Shown here in pieces: positions 6,481 to 11,340 of a stretch of 11,340 nt of DNA. Location of the stretch: positions 1-11,340 of the forward strand of contig DAOVQG010000142.1 in the NCBI GenBank assembly GCA_030628805.1. The letters are read 5' to 3'. Under the pieces are notes generated by a model that was not told the origin of the DNA, did not search any database, and saw nothing but the letters and a program-made list of their open reading frames with translations. This DNA comes from JAGMDK01 sp023128695 (GTDB lineage: Bacteria; Planctomycetota; Phycisphaerae; UBA1845; Fen-1342). Position 1 is the stretch's first letter; every line of letters begins with the position of its first letter. The position numbers and the translations under genes were made by a program.

Positions 6481-6506
6481 CCGCGCGGGCTGAAGCCCGC
6501 GGCTCC
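6481..6506. repeat. GAAGAGCCGC-family palindrome, third copy in cluster
   Basis: It reads CCGCGCGGGCTGAAGC then CCGCGGCTCC, in the same orientation as the copy at 6435-6463 and 17 bases after it. It lacks the terminal TCTTC. Confidence 0.8.
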
Positions 6507-6588
6507 CCAACTCAAACCGCAAGATCAAGGTTGCTGGCACGCCGCTATTGCAGCAGGTTCAGCACGTTCGCCGATGCCAGGCCGACTG

Positions 6589-6834
6589 TTACTTGTTGCG
6601 CTGCCGGCTGTTGCGCTGGGGCGTGGCAGCCGCGGCAGTATCCTCTGAGGTGACCCCCGCCGCCTTGCGGTTCTCGCGCTGGATGGCGTCGTAGACCTCT
6701 TTGCGGTGAACGGGAATTTCGGGTGGGGCCTGGATGCCCAGCCGGACTTTGTCCCCCCGGATATCGACTATTGTGATTTGCACGTTGTCGCCGATGATGA
6801 TTGATTCGTCGCGTTGCCTTGAGAGCACCAACAT
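6589..6834 (-). CDS. csrA: CsrA, carbon storage regulator (post-transcriptional)
   Basis: This 81-aa RNA-binding dimer controls translation and stability of mRNAs by binding GGA motifs near ribosome sites. The canonical sequence is intact: MLVLSRQRDESIIIGDNVQI, then TIVDIRGDKVRLGIQAP and PEIPVHRKEVYDAIQ. RNA-contact residues Leu4, Arg6 and Arg44 are present. The last 20-25 residues form a polar Gln/Arg/Asn tail, longer than in E. coli CsrA (61 aa). The start at 6834 has a strong AAGGAG 6 bases upstream. Two GGA triplets (CAGGAAGGAG) overlap that site, which would allow self-repression. Its usual antagonist FliW lies just upstream on the same strand but is broken (7046-7371). Confidence 0.97.
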   Translation of the reverse strand: MLVLSRQRDESIIIGDNVQITIVDIRGDKVRLGIQAPPEIPVHRKEVYDAIQRENRKAAGVTSEDTAAAATPQRNSRQRNK

Positions 6835-7045
6835 CCGCGGCTCCTTCCTGGATTATGCCGATGCCACGTCGGACGGGTCTCGGAACGGGCGGGGCCGGGT
6901 CCCGCGAGGGACCGGGCTTCCAGCCAAGGAAGACGCCTGCCGCATGCCGCGCCGGACGCGCTTCCCGCGACCCGGAGACGTCTACTACGCCCGCGTTCAT
7001 TATAGCCGACCTTCCTTCCAAAACGCCACTACTTGGCGGAACAAC
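6835..7045 (-). promoter_or_regulatory. csrA leader with -10 box and hairpin
   Basis: On the minus strand, a perfect TATAAT (7004-6999) lies about 165 bases upstream of csrA, without a convincing -35 (GGCGTT at 17 bases). The leader holds a 6-bp hairpin GGTCCC-TCGC-GGGACC (6913-6898) and ends in CAGGAAGGAG at the ribosome site. This could let csrA be expressed independently of the decayed upstream fliW. No protein-coding frame in this stretch is convincing. Confidence 0.35.
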
Positions 7046-7371
7046 CTACGCCGTCCGGGCCACCGGCTGGTGCCCGGTCTCCGCCGGCAACAGACGGTGA
7101 CGGGTGCTGTACCGCTTATCCGACAGAACCAACTGCTTGGCGCACAGGGAGTGCGCCCCGATGACGATGGGACCGAGCAGATTGGCGGTCAAATCGCCGT
7201 TAACCTTGTTGACAATGACGAGGATCTGCAACCAGAAAAACGCCGGGTCCTGCGAAGTCTGAATGAGGGCGAAACGACGGTGTTGCGGGAAGCCCAGCAG
7301 GGCCTCCTTAAGGTGATGATTCTGGCTTCGTCCACTTCGATCGGTCCAAAACGCGTTGTTTGGATGAACAT
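7046..7371 (-). pseudogene. fliW: fliW (flagellar assembly factor) pseudogene: frameshift and internal deletion
   Basis: FliW binds CsrA and flagellin and couples flagellin synthesis to assembly. The minus strand starts at 7371 (GGGAG 7 bases upstream) with MFIQTTRFGPIEVDEARIIT, a clear FliW N-terminus. The frame then breaks: losing one base at 7310/7311 turns the expected TTT-AAG into TTA-AGG, and the natural frame ends in a stop near 7189. Restoring the base gives FKEALLGFPQHRRFALIQTS, then QDPAFFWLQ, again FliW-like. At about 7225/7226 WLQ joins directly to ILVIVNKVNGDLTANLLGP, so roughly 45-50 residues of the normal core are missing. The C-terminus (KQLVLSDKRYSTRHRLL) is intact to a TAG at 7048-7046. 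A full FliW is about 140-155 residues; this would be about 108. Sequencing error could explain the frameshift but not the deletion. Confidence 0.85.
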
Positions 7372-7393
7372 CGTTTTACTCCCTGGGCTCGTA

Positions 7394-7514
7394 TTTTTGT
7401 GGCACCGGCTTCCAGCCGGTGGTTCGGCCGGTACGGAGCCCGGCCGCTACATTTTTTTGTGGCACCGGCTTCCAGCCGGTGGTTCGGCCGGTACGGAGCC
7501 CGGCCGCTACATTT
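7394..7514. repeat. Perfect 60-base tandem duplication carrying two palindromes
   Basis: The bases from 7394 repeat identically from 7454, with a period of exactly 60. Each unit holds a GTGGCAC-family hairpin (7399-7422 and 7459-7482; CACCGGC-TTCCA-GCCGGTG) and, facing it, a TGTAGC-family hairpin on the minus strand (7423-7451 and 7483-7511). The block fills the space between the end of the FlgI-like remnant (stop at 7515-7513) and the fliW start region. Confidence 0.95.
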
Positions 7515-7745
7515 ATTCGTACTGCAACTGCGCGTGCAGTGTGCCGGTCTTGTGTAAATGCTCGACCGCGTTGAGCAGTTGGTCCGGCGCAACCTTGATA
7601 GCCGAGAGCGTGTCGAGCAGCTCGCTGAAGTCCACCGGTCCGATTTCGCCGGGCTCGCCGTCCTCGGCGGCCTCCGTCTTGCCGATCAGCACGGTGCCCA
7701 GATTCGGGATCTGAAGCACGGTCGGGCAGACTCCGGCACGCAACC
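7513..7745 (-). pseudogene. flgI: C-terminal remnant of a flagellar P-ring (FlgI-like) gene
   Basis: The minus strand encodes about 77 residues ending in TAA at 7515-7513: PNLGTVLIGKTEAAEDG, a short linker, then VDFSELLDTLSAIKVAPDQ and LLNAVEHLHKTGTLHAQLQYE. The end matches the FlgI C-terminal pattern (L-x-x-L-x-x-x-L-x-x-L-x-V, then D-x-x-x-A-I-x-x-L-x-x-x-G-x-L-x-A-x-L). FlgI normally exceeds 340 residues and carries a signal peptide; both are absent. The frame stays open to an ATG at 7908, but that part reads through repeat hairpins (7800-7902) and is not protein-like. Identification as FlgI is inference from the C-terminal pattern and the flagellar neighbours; a small unrelated gene is the alternative. 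Confidence 0.5.
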
Positions 7746-7799
7746 GTTGCGCTGCCGGGGCAGGACTTGCGACTAATAGACCTGGCAGGAAACAGCTTT

Positions 7800-7854
7800 C
7801 CCACCTTGAAGAAGAGCCGCGGGCCTGAAGCCCGCGGCTCTTCTTCAAGGTGGG
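7800..7854. repeat. Perfect 25-bp hairpin, extended GAAGAGCCGC family
   Basis: The arms 7800-7824 (CCCACCTTGAAGAAGAGCCG, then CGGGC) and 7830-7854 are exact reverse complements over 25 bases around the loop CTGAA. The inner part is the same palindrome as at 3506, 6371, 6435 and 6481. The outer CCTTGAAGAAGAGCCGC also precedes the copy at 6371. No T-run follows on either strand, so it is not a typical terminator. Confidence 0.95.
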
Positions 7855-7857
7855 ATC

Positions 7858-7902
7858 GCTGGTGCAAGAATCCGTCGCTGGTGCGAGAATCTTTTCTCGT
7901 AC
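7858..7902. repeat. GCTGGTGCGAGAATC repeats: partial and full copy
   Basis: A partial copy, GCTGGTGCAAGAATCC (7858-7873), is followed by GCTGGTGCGAGAATC (7877-7891) running into TTTTCTCGTAC. The second forms a hairpin with one mismatch (GTGCGAGAA against TTCTCGTAC). It is inverted relative to the copies at 6297-6322 and 9562-9576. Confidence 0.7.
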
Positions 7903-7915
7903 CTCCATAGGTCAG

Positions 7916-7938
7916 GTGGCACGGCCGTGTCGGTCGTG
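7916..7938 (+). repeat. GTGGCAC-family palindrome (GGCCG stem)
   Basis: It reads GTGGCACGGCCG-TGT-CGGTCGTG. CACGGCCG pairs with CGGTCGTG, with one G-T wobble. It shares the GTGGCAC edge and terminal GTG with the copies at 7399 and 7459 but has a different stem. It lies 12 bases downstream of the PLP enzyme's stop codon. Confidence 0.6.
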
Positions 7939-7950
7939 AGAGCGCATCGC

Positions 7951-9183
7951 CTACGTCACTGCCGGGTGGCGCTCCCGCTCGACGCTCATTGTTTGAGCGG
8001 CGGCCTCCTCCAGAGCTTGGTCCAGGTCGGCGATGATGTCGTCGACGCTTTCTATGCCAACCGAGATCCGCACGAGGCCGTCGGTGATGTGGGCCTGCCG
8101 CCGAGCTTCGGCCCCCATCGAAGCATGTGTCATGCTGGCCGGATGTTGGATCAGGGTTTCGACGCCGCCCAGGCTGACCGCGAGCAGACACAGCTTGACG
8201 GCGTTCATCATCGCGCGGCCCGCTTCGAGACCGCCTTTCAGGCCGAAAGAGATTACCGCCCCGGACCCGCTCATCTGCTTTTTCGCCAACTCGTACTGCG
8301 GGTGACTCTTCAGCCCGGGGTACAGCACCCACTCGATGTGCGGATGCGCTTCGAGATGCTCGGCGATCTTCTGGGCGTTCTGACAATGCTTCGCCATGCG
8401 AACGGACAACGTTTTGATTCCCCGGTGGACCAGGAACGACTCGAACGGCGGCAAGACGCCGCCGAGATGATTCAGCATCCGCCGCACCGGGGGGTACTGC
8501 GCTTCGTCCTTGACGACGATCATCCCGCCGACGACGTCGGCGTGTCCGTTGAGGAACTTGGTCAGGCTGTGGATCACGTAGTCGGCTCCCCAGCGGAAGG
8601 GCTGCTGGAGAAGCGGGCTCATAAACGTATTGTCGACGACAACCAGCGCCCCACGGTCATGAGCCAGATTGCCGATCGCTTCCAGATCGGCGATCACCAG
8701 CGTCGGGTTGCAGGGCGTCTCGATGTAGACCACCTTGGTGTTGGGACGCATGGCCTCCTTGACGGCCTCGAAGTTGGAGGTGTCCACCATCGTGGATTCG
8801 ATCCCCCACTTGGGCATGATCTTGCCGATCAGCGTGCAGGTCGGGCCGTAGACCGCCTCGCTACAGACCATGTGGTCACCTTGCCTTAGCAAGGTCGCCA
8901 GGATGGTATGAATGGCAGCCATGCCGCTGCCGCACGCCAGGGCCTTGGCACCGCCCTCGAGCGCGGCCACCGACATTTCCGCGGCCTCGGTCGTGGGATT
9001 GCCCATCCGGGAGTAGATGTAACCCTTACCCTCGCCGGCGAACAACGCCGCGCCGTGCTCGGCACTCTTGAAGGCGAACGTCGAGGTTTGAAAAATCGGC
9101 GGGACGGCCGGGAGGAACTCGTGCTTGTCGACGCCGGCGTGAACGGCCAAAGTTTCAGGCGACAAATCAGTACGGTGACTCAT
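7951..9183 (-). CDS. PLP-dependent trans-sulfuration enzyme (Cys/Met metabolism family)
   Basis: This cytoplasmic PLP enzyme of 410 aa belongs to the cystathionine gamma-synthase / methionine gamma-lyase family, fold type I and probably a tetramer. Visible residues are Tyr57 and Arg59 in YIYSRMGNPT (phosphate contacts from the partner subunit), Tyr112 stacking on the cofactor in VYGPT, Asp184 in VVVDNTF, Ser206 and the Schiff-base Lys209 in HSLTKFLNGHAD, and Arg372 in GLVRISVGIE for the substrate carboxylate. ETPCNPT and SLGGVETLIQHPASMTH are family signatures. Overall sequence is closest, from memory, to methionine gamma-lyases, but the catalytic Cys of that enzyme (YGCT) is Pro114 here, so gamma-lyase, gamma-synthase or O-acyl-homoserine sulfhydrylase activity cannot be decided. 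The start at 9183 has AGGA 7 bases upstream. It is monocistronic. Confidence 0.92.
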   Translation of the reverse strand: MSHRTDLSPETLAVHAGVDKHEFLPAVPPIFQTSTFAFKSAEHGAALFAGEGKGYIYSRMGNPTTEAAEMSVAALEGGAKALACGSGMAAIHTILATLLRQGDHMVCSEAVYGPTCTLIGKIMPKWGIESTMVDTSNFEAVKEAMRPNTKVVYIETPCNPTLVIADLEAIGNLAHDRGALVVVDNTFMSPLLQQPFRWGADYVIHSLTKFLNGHADVVGGMIVVKDEAQYPPVRRMLNHLGGVLPPFESFLVHRGIKTLSVRMAKHCQNAQKIAEHLEAHPHIEWVLYPGLKSHPQYELAKKQMSGSGAVISFGLKGGLEAGRAMMNAVKLCLLAVSLGGVETLIQHPASMTHASMGAEARRQAHITDGLVRISVGIESVDDIIADLDQALEEAAAQTMSVERERHPAVT

Positions 9184-9476
9184 GGTTCAATCCTGCTAAT
9201 GCGAGTTAAGGTATGCGCAGTACAGTCCAGCGAATACTGCCGACTCAGGAGACTGCGGCTGATCCAACGAATCGACAGTTGGGCTTTCACCTCCACGGGA
9301 ACGCCGCCCCTCATCAGCAATCGGCGTCCAAGTCGCCAGCCTACGGGTTAAACACTAATGAATCAACCCAGTGGAGAAACCGACTTGCGGCCGAGTGCAA
9401 ACCTGACGATAACGCCTTCTCATTTCGTGAATCTGGGTGCGAGACTAGAGCAGTTTCAACAAACATTTGGCGTCCG

Positions 9477-9532
9477 TTGGGAGGGCGAGGCTCCTGCCGA
9501 GCCGCGGCTCGCCGGGAGGCTCGCCCTCCCAA
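9477..9532. repeat. Long GGGAGGGCGAGG hairpin
   Basis: Outer arms TTGGGAGGGCGAG (9477-9489) and CTCGCCCTCCCAA (9520-9532) are perfect over 13 bases. The centre is CGAGCCGCGGCTCG, a perfect 14-base palindrome, with imperfect pairing between. The single copy in this window resembles a repeat I associate with planctomycete intergenic DNA (from memory, not searched). Confidence 0.85.
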
Positions 9533-9561
9533 AGAAACGGACTTATACCGAAATAGCTCTA

Positions 9562-9576
9562 GATTCTCGCACCAGC
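9562..9576 (-). repeat. GCTGGTGCGAGAATC repeat, half copy
   Basis: GATTCTCGCACCAGC is identical to 6308-6322 and to the reverse complement of 7877-7891. The second hairpin arm is missing here. Confidence 0.7.
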
Positions 9577-9647
9577 GGCCCATTCGTGTCCTCCAACGCT
9601 AATGCGATGGGCCACCCAAGAATCTGGGTGCTGCGCTGGCCAAATGA

Positions 9648-10835
9648 TTACGCCGACGCGGCTCGGAGTTGAGTCTTCTCCGGCTGGCCCGCCGCCCAGG
9701 CCGACATGCTCCGCAAATCGCGGCTCCAGTTCCGGTCCGTGCGGCTAAGCAAGAACATCTCGAACAGCGCGTCGAGCAGGTTCGCAACGTCCGTGATCGA
9801 CTCGAAACGCTGTTCCAGCCGGGCCCGCACATCCTGCTCCGTCTCGTCCTCGGGCAGCGTCAGGCCGGACACGGCCAGCCGCATACCGTCGAGCGTGAAG
9901 CGGAACTCGCCCGCCGGGGCCCCCACGATCAAGCCCATCTTGGTCGGCTGTTTTCCGATTCGCAGGGCGGCCCGCGCTTCCGGCAAATTGGCGGGGCTGT
10001 CGGCTGTTATTACATCGGTGCCGGTCAGCCCGAAATCGCATTTCAGCCGCACGATCTTGTCGATCATGACCGTCACTTCGTCGCCGGTCCTAACCTTCAG
10101 CGGTCCTTCGTCGGCGTCGATCCGGTACCACAGCCACGTCAAAAACTCTTTGCCCAGGAAGTTGAGGTCGGTCCCGGCGAAGCCGACGGCCGCCTCCCCG
10201 TAGCCCTCCGGCGGCGTGACCAACGTGAACGGCGTCAGGCTTTCGAGCGCCCGCGTCTTGCGGGCCCGTTCCATGATCCGCACCGCGACGCGCTCGGGAT
10301 CGACCGGCTCCAGCCCGCGGCCGAAAGTGTCGTAGAAAAGTTGCATCACCTTGTCGGCGACACTTGGCCCCGAATTCCCCAGATAGACCATCTGATGTTC
10401 GAGGTCGATCAACAGCGGGTAGGCCTTCATTCGCCGAAACCCGCCGGCACGGGTTTCCTGGTCAGCCCGGATCAACGCGGCCTCGCGGGCTTGGCGTTTT
10501 TCGCCGCGATTCAGGAATTCACGTCCGCCGGTTTGCAACGCCGTTTCTTCTTCCAGGCGGATATAGGCTTTGACCACGTTGGCCGGTGCCTTCAGCCGAT
10601 CGATCCGCACGGCCAGATGAACGAACGGCCCGCACGCGATGTGCTCGGCGGCGATCTCCGTCTCGAACAGATGCCGCGGCCCGATCCAGCCGCTTTGCGT
10701 GCCGTCAGATTGCACACCCGACTTGCCGAATGCACGTGAATTAACGGCTTGCACGAGTTTGTCGGTGATGTCGGTCGGCAAGGAGCCATCGATCATGAAC
10801 CGCAGAAACGACACCGGCCCGGATGCGAACGCCAT
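9648..10835 (-). CDS. rdgC: RdgC-like recombination-associated protein (divergent, long)
   Basis: This 395-aa protein resembles RdgC, a ring-shaped DNA-binding protein that limits RecA action, in order of features rather than close identity. These are an N-terminal half with AFG...SGWIGPRHLFE (35-59; compare the GWVPP segment of E. coli RdgC), LKAPANVVKAYIRLEEE then a charged helix with GEKRQAREAAL (81-121), RRMKAYPLLIDLEHQMVYLG (134-153), VMQLFYDTFGRGLEPVDP (163-180), EFLTWLWYR (230-238), and a C-terminal half with EARAALRIGKQPTKMGL and FRFTLDGMRLAVSGLTL. E. coli RdgC is 303 aa, so this one is about 90 residues longer, partly around 185-228 and 240-285. The start at 10835 has AAGGAGA 6-7 bases upstream. 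The upstream DNA carries phased CTGTC repeats (10916-10953). It is a single-gene unit. An unrelated planctomycete family is the alternative. Confidence 0.6.
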   Translation of the reverse strand: MAFASGPVSFLRFMIDGSLPTDITDKLVQAVNSRAFGKSGVQSDGTQSGWIGPRHLFETEIAAEHIACGPFVHLAVRIDRLKAPANVVKAYIRLEEETALQTGGREFLNRGEKRQAREAALIRADQETRAGGFRRMKAYPLLIDLEHQMVYLGNSGPSVADKVMQLFYDTFGRGLEPVDPERVAVRIMERARKTRALESLTPFTLVTPPEGYGEAAVGFAGTDLNFLGKEFLTWLWYRIDADEGPLKVRTGDEVTVMIDKIVRLKCDFGLTGTDVITADSPANLPEARAALRIGKQPTKMGLIVGAPAGEFRFTLDGMRLAVSGLTLPEDETEQDVRARLEQRFESITDVANLLDALFEMFLLSRTDRNWSRDLRSMSAWAAGQPEKTQLRAASA

Positions 10836-10915
10836 CGGGACTCTCCTTGTGCAGACGGTGGCATAGAGTTGACAGAAGGTACCGCGCTTTCAATATGCAT
10901 CAAAATCGATACCTG

Positions 10916-10953
10916 TTGACAAACCTGTCAATTGCCTGTCGGTCGGCTGTCAG
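10916..10953. promoter_or_regulatory. Phased CTGTC array with inverted TTGACA site, possible operator
   Basis: TTGACA-AACC-TGTCAA (10916-10931) is a perfect dyad. CTGTC then recurs at 10925, 10936 and 10947, with a spacing of exactly 11 bases, about one helical turn, so all three sites face the same side of the DNA. One more TTGACAG lies at 10869-10875. The array is 80-120 bases upstream of the RdgC-like start, a plausible place for a repressor or activator. No clear promoter hexamers were found. Confidence 0.45.
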
Positions 10954-11103
10954 AAACCGCGCGACTGCTTTGGTGATAACGGCTTGCGCGATCGATAAAA
11001 AAATCCCGGATTCCGTGGCATAACGCCGTCCGGCGAATTCACCGCGGAGCACGCAGAGATCTTAGAGCAGCCTCGCGGCTTCGCCGCTTGGCCGCAACCA
11101 AAC

Positions 11104-11152
11104 GAGATTGGAGATTGACGATTGCGGATTGCGGATTGGAAATCGACGATTG
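11104..11152. repeat. Heptanucleotide tandem repeat, 7 units
   Basis: Seven 7-base units run without gaps: GAGATTG twice, ACGATTG, CGGATTG twice, GAAATCG, ACGATTG. The consensus is NNGATTG. The minus strand reads as the spurious peptide pattern NPQSAI/NLQS that such arrays produce in automatic annotation. Confidence 0.85.
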
Positions 11153-11340
11153 CCGACTATCGGTTGATCCGGCCTTCACGCGGCACGGATTTGGAGCACG
11201 GGACTGTGTATGCGCACACCCCAACCCCTCCACCCGCAGGTGGTTTTTCCGCCGCGCGCCCGCTTTCGTGGCCTGGCCACCGGCCGAGTCGCCATGGCCC
11301 TGTACCACCCGGGCATCCTGAAGCCTTCACGGAAGGCTAC

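Larger units (their letters stand above)
6205..6588. other. Repeat-filled gap between cls and csrA
   Basis: This 384-base interval between the convergent cls and csrA genes contains no gene I can support. Five palindromic units from three families occupy much of it (6225-6252, 6297-6322, 6371-6399, 6435-6463, 6481-6506). Frames that stay open here simply read through repeats. Confidence 0.7.
9184..9647. other. Gene-free gap with repeats
   Basis: These 464 bases between two minus-strand genes hold no supported gene. They contain a long hairpin (9477-9532), a GATTCTCGCACCAGC copy (9562-9576), and the 12-base direct repeat GAATCTGGGTGC at about 9430 and 9620. The first 250 bases show nothing I can identify, and no clear promoter for the PLP enzyme was found. 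Confidence 0.6.
10836..11340. other. Right-end non-coding region
   Basis: These 505 bases hold no supported gene. Present are the upstream region of the RdgC-like gene with a phased CTGTC array, a TTCACCGCGGAGCACGCAGA motif at 11038-11057 loosely resembling 1549-1568, and a heptamer array (11104-11152). A frame starting ATG at 11210 stays open to the edge of the window (43 codons) but lacks a ribosome site and recognisable content. Confidence 0.55.

Noticed and set aside
7394..7514. CRISPR-like direct repeats
   Set aside because: There are only two contiguous 60-base units, with no unique spacers and no cas genes.
6734..7714. Plus-strand open frame of 326 codons across csrA, fliW remnant and repeats
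   Set aside because: It reads through the exact 60-base tandem repeat and antisense to csrA; the content is translated repeat, not protein.
7800..7854. Rho-independent terminator
   Set aside because: There is a long perfect stem but no T-run on either strand, and the same palindrome recurs in other contexts.
7746..7908. N-terminal part of the frame 7513-7908 as an intact small gene
   Set aside because: This part is made of hairpin repeats (7800-7902) and its ATG has no ribosome site; only the last 77 or so codons look like protein.
7927..8889. Plus-strand open frame of 320 codons opposite the PLP enzyme
   Set aside because: It is antisense to a gene with unmistakable PLP motifs; no ribosome site or domain is seen.
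9205..9470. Possible decayed gene upstream of the PLP enzyme
   Set aside because: Translation in all frames gave no recognisable stretch and many stops.
9669..10739. Long plus-strand open frame opposite the RdgC-like gene
   Set aside because: It has His/Pro/Arg-rich composition without motifs and mirrors the minus-strand gene, which has a strong ribosome site.
11210..11340. Partial gene running off the right edge (starts MRTPQPLHPQVV)
   Set aside because: 43 open codons without a ribosome site or recognisable content; more sequence to the right would decide it.

Overview
The window looks like chromosomal DNA from a high-GC, Gram-negative-type bacterium, most likely a member of the Planctomycetota. 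This is an inference. It rests on GC-rich coding sequence, an intact csrA beside flagellar remnants, planctomycete-style small hypotheticals, and intergenic gaps packed with several families of palindromic repeats of a kind I associate with planctomycete genomes. No rRNA or tRNA gene, CRISPR array, phage or intact transposase is visible.

Layout from left to right. Positions 1-294 are a leader with a small 7-base tandem repeat and a perfect -10 box. 295-1470 (+) is a MalK/UgpC-type ABC transporter ATPase with an unusual insertion and no permease beside it. 1471-1705 holds a 24-base perfect inverted repeat. 1706-2374 (-) is a single-pass membrane protein of unknown function. 2409-2557 is a MITE-like block of nested inverted repeats flanked by TA. 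2622-3452 (-) is a VTT/DedA-superfamily membrane protein. 3624-3860 (-) is a 78-aa helical hypothetical protein. 4269-4745 and 4756-6204 (+) form a two-gene operon: a PtsN-type EIIA phosphocarrier domain and a two-HKD cardiolipin synthase. 6205-6588 is a repeat cluster. 6589-6834 (-) is csrA. 7046-7371 (-) is a broken fliW, and 7513-about 7745 (-) looks like the last part of a flagellar P-ring gene (flgI). 7951-9183 (-) is a PLP-dependent trans-sulfuration enzyme. 9648-10835 (-) is a long, divergent RdgC-like protein. The right end is non-coding as far as I can tell and holds an 11-base-phased CTGTC array and a second 7-base tandem repeat.

Two things stand out. First, a flagellar gene block appears to have collapsed. 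The reading frames that remain are the C-terminus of a FlgI-like protein, a fliW with a frameshift plus an internal deletion, and an intact csrA. Palindromic repeats occupy the junctions. CsrA therefore seems to have outlived its usual protein antagonist FliW at this locus. Second, at least six families of REP-like hairpins occur in about 11 kb, all intergenic or in pseudogene DNA. Two of these families have fixed edge sequences (TGTAGC, and GTGGCAC) around stems that differ in sequence but still pair. Their even spread, arrangement in inverted pairs and one perfect 60-base tandem duplication suggest an active dispersal mechanism that is not encoded here.

The intact genes are otherwise independent units (transport, membrane lipid synthesis, sulfur amino-acid metabolism, DNA recombination). 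The only clear co-transcription is the EIIA/cardiolipin synthase pair, with csrA plus the fliW remnant as a former operon.
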